64,000 nucleotides of DNA from JAVBMC01 sp031552845 (GTDB taxonomy: Bacteria; Verrucomicrobiota; Kiritimatiellia; RFP12; DVOR01). The position numbers and the translations under genes are program-made. The DNA lies in NCBI GenBank assembly GCA_031552845.1, contig JAVBMC010000010.1, forward strand, positions 1-64,000, given 5' to 3'. Below the pieces are notes generated by a model. The model searched no databases, was not told where the DNA came from, and was given only the letters and a program-made list of their open reading frames with translations. Below are positions 25,069 through 32,914 of this stretch, piece by piece. Position 1 is the stretch's first letter; the number at the start of each line of letters is the position of its first letter.

Positions 25069-27036
25069 ATGAAACATCTGATATTAGCGGGAGTGATTAG
25101 TGCTGCGATGTTCGCCGGTGCGGAATCAACAATTCAAGTCATTCCACAGCCATCTGAAATCAATCTTAAAGAGGAGGTTTGGACGTTGCCGACCGATGCG
25201 GTGGTGGCGTTTGATCCACAAGCTGCCGGGGCGCGTGAGGCCGCTGAATTTTTAGCTGAAGTCTTGCGTCCGGCTACGGGTTATCCGTTGACTGTTGCGC
25301 CTGTCGCCGCAGAGCAGAAGTCCGCAATTGTATTTGCCGCGCCTGCTGCCGGTGAGAAGCATCCGGCAGAGGGTTATGGTGTGACGGTGGGGTCTAGTGG
25401 TGTCACGGTGACAGCTTCCGATGCTGCTGGGTTCTTTTATGGTGCGCAGACTCTGCGCCAGCTTTTGCCGCCCGAAGCTTTTGCCGCTAAGAAGCAGGAG
25501 CGCATGGTTTGGACGATGCCGTACTGTACTATAAAAGATGCGCCGCGTTTTACGTGGCGTGGCTGGATGATTGATGACGGCCGTTACTTCTTCGGTAAGG
25601 AGGCTGTTAAGCGTTATATTGATTTGATGGCGGTGTATAAGCTGAACACCTTGCATTGGCATTTGACGGACGACCAAGGCTGGCGCATCACGATTGATAA
25701 GTTCCCCAAGCTGACGGAGATCGGTTCGGTCCGCGCCTCCACTCCGAAGCGTTGGAATCGCGCTGAGTCGGACGGTACGCCCTATGGCCCGTTCTTCTAC
25801 ACGAAGGCGGATATCAAAGAGGTCCTCGCTTATGCGGCGAAGCGCCATGTGCGGGTTGTGCCGGAGATTGAGCTTCCAGGCCATGCACGTGCGGCATTGG
25901 CGGCATATCCCGAGTTGTCGTGTGTTCCCGGTTATAAGCTCGGCACCAGCACAACATGGGGCGTGCATGAGGATGTCGTTTGCGCGGGCAACGACCAGAC
26001 CTTGCGTTTCTTTGAGCAGGTGTTTGATGAAGTATGCGAATTGTTCGACAGTCCTGTGATTCACATCGGTGGCGACGAATGTCCCAAGATCCGTTGGAAA
26101 GCATGCCCGAAGTGCCAAGCCCGCATCAAGGCGTTGGGCTTGAAGGACGAGCATCAGCTGCAAAGCTGGTTCGTCGGGCACTTCACGCAATACCTCGCCA
26201 AGAAGAACCGCCGCGCGTTGGGTTGGGATGAGATTCTCGAAGGCGGCATCCCGAAGGGCGCGATGGTCATGTCATGGCGCGGTACAGAGGGCGGAATCGC
26301 CGCGGCGAAGATGGGGCATGATGCAGTCATGGCTTCTAAGACGCATTGTTATATCGACTACAATCAGTTCAAAGCATTCGATGGTTATGAGCATATCTTT
26401 GGATTCATCCCGCTGGAGAAGGCATACTCTTTCGATCCCTGCGCGGGCATTCCACCGGAACAACAACGTCATATCTTAGGTCCGCAGGCCAACAACTGGG
26501 CGGAGTATACTTCCAACACAAAGGAGTTGGATTGGAAATCATTCCCGCGTACCTGTGCTTTGGCGGAGGTTGCATGGACGCCGCCGCAGCAACGCAGTTT
26601 TGGCGGATTCAAGAACCGCCTGTCAGCGCACTACGCACGTCTGAAATACTTGGGCGTCAACGCCGCGCCAATAGAGCTGCCGTTTGATTCGCGCCCGGCG
26701 GTTGCCGAATGGAAGAACGGCGAATTTACTGCCAACTGGGCACCTGCATCGTGGGACATCACGGCAAGCGTCAAAAAGCCCGGAAAGTATCTGGCGGTGT
26801 TCACCTACACGAGCGGCAAATACCGCTTGGGAGTGAAGAACCTGAAGGTGATGGCCGGTGATAAAGTAGTGGCCGAAATTGCCCGTGAGCAAGAGGCCGG
26901 CCCTGTCCCCACTTTTGTCTATCTGCCGTTCGACGTGTCAGGTGATGTTCCTTCGGCGCTTCGTCTGGAAGCCGAAGTGCGCACATCAGGCGGGACTGAG
27001 TGTGCCGGGCGGATTGAAATAGTCGAGCTGAAGTAA
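25069..27036 (+). CDS. secreted GH20 beta-N-acetylhexosaminidase (copy 1)
   Basis: A 655-residue exo-hexosaminidase of family GH20, removing terminal GlcNAc or GalNAc from glycans outside the cytoplasm. A signal peptide (LILAGVISAAMFAGA) is followed by the GH20 N-terminal alpha/beta domain (about 25-140, VIPQPSEINL). The TIM barrel follows, with FTWRGWMIDDGRYFF, HWHLTDDQGWRI and the catalytic Asp-Glu pair at 336-337 (HIGGDE), next to CPKIRWKACPKC. A C-terminal beta domain (about 545-655) ends it. The start is set at MKHLILAG, which has AGGAGG upstream. The neighbour at 27068 is a tandem copy. Together they suggest host-glycan or chitin-derived oligosaccharide use. Confidence 0.93.
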   Translation: MKHLILAGVISAAMFAGAESTIQVIPQPSEINLKEEVWTLPTDAVVAFDPQAAGAREAAEFLAEVLRPATGYPLTVAPVAAEQKSAIVFAAPAAGEKHPAEGYGVTVGSSGVTVTASDAAGFFYGAQTLRQLLPPEAFAAKKQERMVWTMPYCTIKDAPRFTWRGWMIDDGRYFFGKEAVKRYIDLMAVYKLNTLHWHLTDDQGWRITIDKFPKLTEIGSVRASTPKRWNRAESDGTPYGPFFYTKADIKEVLAYAAKRHVRVVPEIELPGHARAALAAYPELSCVPGYKLGTSTTWGVHEDVVCAGNDQTLRFFEQVFDEVCELFDSPVIHIGGDECPKIRWKACPKCQARIKALGLKDEHQLQSWFVGHFTQYLAKKNRRALGWDEILEGGIPKGAMVMSWRGTEGGIAAAKMGHDAVMASKTHCYIDYNQFKAFDGYEHIFGFIPLEKAYSFDPCAGIPPEQQRHILGPQANNWAEYTSNTKELDWKSFPRTCALAEVAWTPPQQRSFGGFKNRLSAHYARLKYLGVNAAPIELPFDSRPAVAEWKNGEFTANWAPASWDITASVKKPGKYLAVFTYTSGKYRLGVKNLKVMAGDKVVAEIAREQEAGPVPTFVYLPFDVSGDVPSALRLEAEVRTSGGTECAGRIEIVELK

Positions 27037-27067
27037 CCTGTTCGGCATCTAAAAAACAGGGGGATTT

Positions 27068-29026
27068 GTGAAACACCTTATATTAGCAGGATTGCTTGGC
27101 ATTGCATTGTTTGCCGGGGCGGAGCCGCGGATTCAAATCATTCCGCAGCCGTCTGAAATCACCGTCAAAGAAGGCTCATGGACTCTGCCGTCCGATGTAG
27201 TGGTGTCGTTTGATCCGCAAGCTGCCGGGGCACGCGAAGCCGCCGAGTTCTTCGCCGGGTTTATCCGTCCGGCTACGGGTTATCCGCTGACGGTTGCGCC
27301 TGTGTCCGCGAAGCAGAAGTCCGCGATTGTATTTGCCGCGCCCGTAGCCGATGAAAAGTATCCGACGGAGGGTTATGGCGTGACGGTGACGCCGAGCGGT
27401 GTTACGGTGACGGCCTCCGATGCCGCAGGATTCTTTTATGGTGCGCAGACTCTGTGTCAGCTTTTGCCGCCTCAGGTCTTTGCGGCCAAAAAGCAAGAGG
27501 GCGTGAATTGGATCATGCCCTGTTGTACGATCAAGGATGCACCGCGGTTTTCCTGGCGTGGGTGGCTGCTGGATGATGCCCGTTATTTTTTCGGCAAAGA
27601 GGCCGCCAAACGGTATCTCGACTTGATGGCTATGTATAAGTACAATGTTTTTCATTGGCACTTGGTCGACGATCAGGGTTGGCGTCTCACGGTTGACGCG
27701 TTCCCTAAGCTCATCGAGATTGGCTCGGTTCGCGCGGCGACTCAGAAACGCTTTAACCGTTCGCAGTGGGATGGCAAACCTTATGGTCCTTTCTTCTACA
27801 CCAAGGATGATATTAAGGAAGTCATTGCCTATGCGGCGAAGCGTCATATTCGCGTCATGCCGGAGATTGAACTGCCCGGCCACGCGCGTGCGGCATTGGC
27901 GGCGTATCCGGAATTGTCGTGCGTGCCCGGCTACAACTTAGGCACCAGCACGGAGTGGAAGGTCCACGAAGATGTCTTTTGCGCGGGCAATGATCAAACG
28001 CTGCGCTTCTTTGAGCAAGTGTTTGATGAGGTGTGCGAGCTCTTCGACAATCCGGTCATTCACATTGGCGGCGACGAATGTCCAAAGGTCCGTTGGAAGG
28101 AATGTCCCAAGTGCCAAGCCCGCATCAAGGCGTTGGGATTGAAGGATGAACATGAGTTGCAAAGCTGGCTCGTCGGACACTTCACGCAATATCTCGCTAA
28201 GAAGGGCCGCCGTGCGTTGGGTTGGGATGAGATTCTCGAAGGCGGCCTCCCGAAAGGTACGATGGTCATGTCGTGGCGCGGGGTAGCGGGCGGCATCGCC
28301 GCGGCGAAGAAGGGACATGATGTCGTGATGACGCCCACGGACTATTGCTATGTTGACTATCATCAATTCAAAGTCTTTGACGGGTATGAATATCATTACT
28401 GGGACCTTCCACTTGAGAAGGCCTACTCCTTTAATCCGTGCGCGGGTATTCCTTCCGAACAGCAACACCATATCTTAGGCACGCAGGCGAACAACTGGGG
28501 CGAGTTCATTGCGGACGTGCCGGAGTTGGAGTGGAAATCATTTCCGCGCTCGTGTGCTCTGGCAGAGGTTGCGTGGTCGCCGCAGGAGAGCCGCAAGTTT
28601 AGCGAATTCAAACCGCGCCTCGCCACGCACCTGACGCGCCTGAAACATCTGGGTGTCAACTCTGCGCCGATGGCGATGTCGTCCAATCCTCCGGCGGTCG
28701 CCACATGGAAGAAGGGCGATTTCAGCGCCGAGTGGAGTCCGGCATCGTGGGATATTACATCAGCTGTTAAGAAACCCGGAAAGTACTTAGTGGTGTTCTC
28801 GAACACGGATGGAGAAGGCCAGCTCAGAATCAAGAACCTGAAAGTGTTAGCCGACGATCAAGTGATCGAAGTGAATACTCCGGAGCAGGAGGTTATTCCT
28901 CTGCCGGTGTTTGGCTATCTGCCATTCACGATATCAGGAGAGGTTCCGCCGAAGCTCCGCCTTGAAGGCGAAGTGCGTGCCAAAACTGAGTCTGCCGGAG
29001 AGATTGCGGTAGTTGCGCTAGACTGA
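27068..29026 (+). CDS. secreted GH20 beta-N-acetylhexosaminidase (copy 2)
   Basis: A 652-residue paralogue of the preceding gene, colinear along its whole length including the signal peptide, the catalytic pair (again D336-E337) and the C-terminal beta domain. The start is GTG, set by the alignment of VKHLILAG with copy 1. It follows by 31 nt and is probably co-transcribed. Differences cluster around substrate loops (YCYVDYHQFKVFDGYEYHYW versus YIDYNQFKAFDGYEHIF), so the two enzymes may differ in linkage or sugar preference. Its stop overlaps the 3' end of recO on the opposite strand by 9 nt. Confidence 0.93.
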   Translation: MKHLILAGLLGIALFAGAEPRIQIIPQPSEITVKEGSWTLPSDVVVSFDPQAAGAREAAEFFAGFIRPATGYPLTVAPVSAKQKSAIVFAAPVADEKYPTEGYGVTVTPSGVTVTASDAAGFFYGAQTLCQLLPPQVFAAKKQEGVNWIMPCCTIKDAPRFSWRGWLLDDARYFFGKEAAKRYLDLMAMYKYNVFHWHLVDDQGWRLTVDAFPKLIEIGSVRAATQKRFNRSQWDGKPYGPFFYTKDDIKEVIAYAAKRHIRVMPEIELPGHARAALAAYPELSCVPGYNLGTSTEWKVHEDVFCAGNDQTLRFFEQVFDEVCELFDNPVIHIGGDECPKVRWKECPKCQARIKALGLKDEHELQSWLVGHFTQYLAKKGRRALGWDEILEGGLPKGTMVMSWRGVAGGIAAAKKGHDVVMTPTDYCYVDYHQFKVFDGYEYHYWDLPLEKAYSFNPCAGIPSEQQHHILGTQANNWGEFIADVPELEWKSFPRSCALAEVAWSPQESRKFSEFKPRLATHLTRLKHLGVNSAPMAMSSNPPAVATWKKGDFSAEWSPASWDITSAVKKPGKYLVVFSNTDGEGQLRIKNLKVLADDQVIEVNTPEQEVIPLPVFGYLPFTISGEVPPKLRLEGEVRAKTESAGEIAVVALD

Positions 29027-29779
29027 TTCGCTCAGCATCTCAAAAGCAATGCGCCTGCTGGCGGGCAATCCATCCAACAGGTATTGCAGCAGCAGTCCTT
29101 GAAAGCGCGTCAGCCCGAGGCGCGTGGTGGCATTGTGAACGGTCTCCAATCTTTCGCCGCTCCAAACCCGCTGCGTCTGCTCGGCAAACAAAAGCGCCGT
29201 CTCGGCTGACAATGTCACCCGCATCGGATGCCGCGCCGTCTCGGCGATGTGCGCACACACAAACCCGCCGGTCTCAAAGCAAAAGGTGAACCACTCAATC
29301 CCTTCGCACTCCGGGCACAGTTCAATGTGCGGCAGGTAGCCTAAATCTTTTAAGAGTGTCAGCTCGTAGGCCAAGATCGTATCAATCGGGTCGGCTGTGG
29401 CTAAAGCATCCAACGCATGATCCAGCGCGGCAAACAACTCCGGATGGGGATGCGCCGGCTGCAGCACGCGGTGCGTCAAGTCACACAGATAAGCTGCCGC
29501 CATTGCGGCGCGCCAATTCCCGTGCAGGTATTCACGCCAAGCCAACGGAAAACATTCGCGTGCGGCGTGGATGTTTTCATGCGAGCGGGTGTAAAACACA
29601 AGTTCGCACGTCTGCGCTAAATCGTATTGTCCAAGAAACGCGCTTTTCGGACGGCAGGCACCCTTGATCGAAGTTGTGGTCATGCCATAATCCCGCGTCA
29701 GCCACGTCACCATGTGCGACGTCTGCCCGAACGGATTGATCCGCAGGACAATCGCTTCGCTCTTCAGCAGGTCTTGCAT
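29018..29779 (-). CDS. recO: DNA repair protein RecO
   Basis: A 253-residue RecO, mediator of RecA loading in RecFOR recombinational repair. It shows the OB-fold N-terminus (SEAIVLRINPFGQTSHMVTW, SIKGACRPKS), a helical middle (LTHRVLQPAHPHPELFAALD) and a zinc-finger-like segment (IELCPECEG, then GGFVCAHI). Only three of the usual four cysteines are evident. The start overlaps the end of waaA by 16 nt, so the two are co-transcribed; the end runs into the convergent GH20 gene. Confidence 0.9.
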   Translation of the reverse strand: MQDLLKSEAIVLRINPFGQTSHMVTWLTRDYGMTTTSIKGACRPKSAFLGQYDLAQTCELVFYTRSHENIHAARECFPLAWREYLHGNWRAAMAAAYLCDLTHRVLQPAHPHPELFAALDHALDALATADPIDTILAYELTLLKDLGYLPHIELCPECEGIEWFTFCFETGGFVCAHIAETARHPMRVTLSAETALLFAEQTQRVWSGERLETVHNATTRLGLTRFQGLLLQYLLDGLPASRRIAFEMLSESV

Positions 29780-31074
29780 GATTCAATCGCCTGTAACATC
29801 ACTGTCACGCAACGCGGCACCACGCCCTTACGCGCTTCGACGATTTGCGTAGCCCGCTCACCCTGCGCCGTACGCAGCGAAGGCGACGCCAGCAGTTCCG
29901 CAATCGCCGCTTCCAATTCCTGCGCATCATCAACTTGAATGATCGCCCGCGCGGCCAGCAAGTCGGACATCACCGGACGGAAGTTCTCCGTGTTCGGACC
30001 AATCACTGTAGCTGTGCCGCAGAGGCAAGGTTCAATCATATTCTGCGCACCATGCTCGCAGAGGCTCTTGCCGACAAACACAATATCGGCATTGCCATAA
30101 AATCCCATCAGCTCGCCGGTTGTGTCGGCTAATACAATGGCGTTGTCGTCCTTCGCTCCGGTGTCCTTTGATTTGCGGATGCGCGGCAGGCCTGTGGCAG
30201 TGATGTTCGCCTCGACGGCATCGGCCTTTTCAAAGTGACGCGGCGCCAGAATCAAACGGAGCTGTGGATAGTCCTGCTTGAGGCGTTTATAAATATCGAT
30301 GAGCACTGCATCTTCGCCCGGCCAAGTCGAACCGCCCAGCAAGCGGATGTTGTTGGATGTCACGCCGCAACGCTGTTCCAACCATGTGGCAAGCTCGCTC
30401 TCCTTAGCGGGATTACGGTTGGCGACATCGAACTTGGCACTGCCGGTGACTTCAATGCGTGCGGGGTCGGTGCCGGCATCAACAAGACGCTGCTTGTCGA
30501 GATCGGATTGCGCCATGATTTGCGTGAAGAGGTTGAACACATCGCCAAACCATACGCGCAACTTCTTATAGCGCGGCGCGGAACGGTCGGAGATGCGCGA
30601 GTTGATGAGGAACAGCGGAATGCCGCGTGCGCGGGCGGTGCGGATGAGGTTCGGCCAAATTTCCGACTCAGTGAGAATCAACGCTTGCGGATTAACCAAG
30701 TCCAGCGTCTTGCGTACGCAGGGGCGGAAGTCTAAAGGACAGTAGATGCGGACGTCGCGCGCCTCCACCATTTTCTCGGCCTCACGCCAGCCGGTCGAGC
30801 TGGTGGTGCTGAGGACGAATGCGGCGTTGGGGTTCTGCTTGCGGAACTCCCGCATGAACTGCCCCGCCACGTAGACTTCGCCCACGCTGACAGCATGAAT
30901 CCAAATCCGCCGGGTGCCGTCTTGCAGTTGATCCTTCACGCTCTGCGGGAAACGCCCAAAGCGGTCAGCAAAGCGGTCGGCATAGCCGCCGCGCTTGGAC
31001 ATGCGTAGTAGGAACTTCGGCAGCAGCACCAAGTAGGCGCAGAGGAATAGAATATCGTAAATCAGCCACTTCAT
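29764..31074 (-). CDS. waaA: 3-deoxy-D-manno-octulosonic acid transferase
   Basis: A 436-residue inner-membrane Kdo transferase that adds Kdo from CMP-Kdo to lipid A precursor, which marks the organism as having lipopolysaccharide. The N-terminal membrane anchor (IYDILFLCAYLVLLPKFLL) is followed by IWIHAVSVGEV, STTSSTGW, YCPLDF, ESEIWPNLI, INSRISDRS and the C-terminal nucleotide-sugar site (LLGGSTWPGEDAVL, FVGKSLCEHGAQNMIEP). The start overlaps the stop of the PQQ-propeller gene by ATGA. The order is propeller protein, waaA, recO. Confidence 0.93.
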   Translation of the reverse strand: MKWLIYDILFLCAYLVLLPKFLLRMSKRGGYADRFADRFGRFPQSVKDQLQDGTRRIWIHAVSVGEVYVAGQFMREFRKQNPNAAFVLSTTSSTGWREAEKMVEARDVRIYCPLDFRPCVRKTLDLVNPQALILTESEIWPNLIRTARARGIPLFLINSRISDRSAPRYKKLRVWFGDVFNLFTQIMAQSDLDKQRLVDAGTDPARIEVTGSAKFDVANRNPAKESELATWLEQRCGVTSNNIRLLGGSTWPGEDAVLIDIYKRLKQDYPQLRLILAPRHFEKADAVEANITATGLPRIRKSKDTGAKDDNAIVLADTTGELMGFYGNADIVFVGKSLCEHGAQNMIEPCLCGTATVIGPNTENFRPVMSDLLAARAIIQVDDAQELEAAIAELLASPSLRTAQGERATQIVEARKGVVPRCVTVMLQAIESCKTC

Positions 31075-32804
31075 TCGTCACCCAGACAAAATAGGTTCTT
31101 CGTGCCACGGACAATCATTTTGCCGTTGACGAAAACAGGCGTCGCGTCGATCTTCTCGCCTAGCGCGAGCTTCCGCAGCTCTTCAAACTCACGCCCGGGT
31201 TTGAGAACAAACAACACGCCTTCACGATCGATCACGTAGAGATGTCCACCGGCAACCACAGGCGAACTGTAGAAGCTCTCATCAAACTCATGCGTCCAGA
31301 CCTCTTCGTCTTTCTCCAGCGCGTAGCAATACACCTCGCCGCCATTGTTCGCAAAGTAAATCAAGCCATCAGCCATCGCAGGCGACGAGACATCCGGTAG
31401 CGACAAGTCGGGATTCTCCCACACTGTCTTGGGGTCGTCCGGGTTAGTCACATCCAGCACGAGAATTTTGGAGAGTTCGTTCATCAACACCAGATAGGGC
31501 GCGAGGTAAGCGGGCGACACCGCAACTTCGCCACCCACACCCTTGCCGCTCCAACGGATCTTGCCATCGGCGGCATTGAGGAAGATAGCCTTCTCGTGCC
31601 CGGAGCAGACAACTAAATCATTGATGGCGATTGGACTACTCCACGCAGGCCCTGCATTTTCGATTGGCGTCTTCCAAGCGATTGTGCCGCTGCGCGGATT
31701 TAACGCCATGACACACGGATCATCGGATTGCAGCCACTGCACAATCAGCAACCCTTCCGCAAGAATGAGCGAGGATGCATGGCCATAGGTATTTCGCGGG
31801 CGTCCGAGGTGGCGCTGCCAGACAATCTTGCCGTTGTGATCCAGCGCGGCCACATCGCCAGTGGCAAAGATCGCATAGATGCGTTCGGTGTCGGCGGCCG
31901 GAGAGGGCGCGGCGAGACCGGTGTCGTCCATGACGGTTGGCAACGGCTTGCCGCCGCTGGCATCCGGGATTACCGTGCTCCACAACAGCTTGCCATCGTC
32001 CAAAGCATACGCCACAACGCGGCATTCTTTCTTGCCGGCTTCGCTGATGAATATCTTGCCGTCGATGATGGCGGGGGTGTTGAATCCGGCGGTTGTCAGC
32101 GGCACCTTCCATTTAACAACGGGCAGTCCTTTGGGCGCGGCATCAGCAGGAACAGGTGCGCGGAAGTAGGTGGCAGGTAATATCTGCGGTTCGGGTCCGG
32201 CAATCTGCATGACAGGCGGCGGTGTGGCGGGGGTAGGTTTGTCTGCTGTTGGTGTGACGGCGACTAGGGGTTCATCGGGTTCGTCATCGGCAGCTTCTTC
32301 AGAATCGATCAGGCGCATGCGGATGTTGAGTGCGATGCCGACCGCGAACAACAGGAAGATGACAACGCCGAACGCAATGCGGGTGTTGGACAGCGCACGG
32401 GCGTTATCGCCCTGCGGCAGATTGCGGGGATTCGCCAGCTTCACATCCAGCCGCCACGCGGTGTGCAGGCAGAGTGCGGTAATCATCAGGCCGATTACCA
32501 ACAGCCACAAGGCCCGCGTTTGGAATGCGGTCGAAACAAAGTAAGCATGACGGATTGCCGCATCGGCATCACGTGCCAGCGACACCAGCTCCGGCGTTGC
32601 ATCGGCGGCGCGTGCCGCGGCGAGCAGCCGGGAGTGCGCGCTGTCGGCTGAGGGTGTCAAGCTCGTGGATTGAACCCGCGCCGCGACGAGCAGCGTGAAC
32701 ACCGTCAGGCTGAAAACAAGCGCGATGATGCCGACTCCTCCGGCACAGCGGCGGAGCAGAGCACGGCGCCGTAAAAGGCCGGGGCATGGTTTATCTGTCG
32801 TCAC
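31071..32804 (-). CDS. membrane-anchored PQQ-like beta-propeller protein
   Basis: About 577 residues. Three hydrophobic helices in the first 160 residues (GIIALVFSLTVFTLLVAARV, LWLLVIGLMITALCL, FGVVIFLLFAVGIALNI) are followed by a Pro-rich linker and a propeller domain with repeated blade motifs: AYALDDGKLLWS, LDHNGKIVWQR, LNPRSGTIAWKT, LNAADGKIRWSG, YALEKDEEVWTHE. There is no enzyme motif; it resembles BamB-like or PQQ-repeat scaffold proteins, so an envelope-assembly role is only a guess. The start is uncertain. GTG 32804 is chosen because the open frame further upstream runs through the clpB terminator. A TATACT at 32812-32817 lies only 7 nt before it. Confidence 0.75.
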   Translation of the reverse strand: MTTDKPCPGLLRRRALLRRCAGGVGIIALVFSLTVFTLLVAARVQSTSLTPSADSAHSRLLAAARAADATPELVSLARDADAAIRHAYFVSTAFQTRALWLLVIGLMITALCLHTAWRLDVKLANPRNLPQGDNARALSNTRIAFGVVIFLLFAVGIALNIRMRLIDSEEAADDEPDEPLVAVTPTADKPTPATPPPVMQIAGPEPQILPATYFRAPVPADAAPKGLPVVKWKVPLTTAGFNTPAIIDGKIFISEAGKKECRVVAYALDDGKLLWSTVIPDASGGKPLPTVMDDTGLAAPSPAADTERIYAIFATGDVAALDHNGKIVWQRHLGRPRNTYGHASSLILAEGLLIVQWLQSDDPCVMALNPRSGTIAWKTPIENAGPAWSSPIAINDLVVCSGHEKAIFLNAADGKIRWSGKGVGGEVAVSPAYLAPYLVLMNELSKILVLDVTNPDDPKTVWENPDLSLPDVSSPAMADGLIYFANNGGEVYCYALEKDEEVWTHEFDESFYSSPVVAGGHLYVIDREGVLFVLKPGREFEELRKLALGEKIDATPVFVNGKMIVRGTKNLFCLGDE

Positions 32805-32843
32805 GCCGGGTAGTATAGCAGTTTGGCGCGGCGCTATAAAGCT

Positions 32844-32889
32844 AAATAAAAAATCCGCCCGCACAGAAAATGAATCCTGTGCGGACGGA
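32844..32889 (-). terminator. rho-independent terminator of clpB
   Basis: A 13-bp stem (one G-U pair) around a 10-nt loop, with the U-rich tail UUUUUUAUUU, 26 nt beyond the clpB stop. Confidence 0.9.
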
Positions 32890-32914
32890 CTCGGCCTTGG
32901 TGGGCACATCCTAC

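Noticed and set aside
31071..32909. Longer start of the PQQ-propeller protein.
   Set aside because: The first 35 codons run through the clpB terminator hairpin and have no ribosome site.
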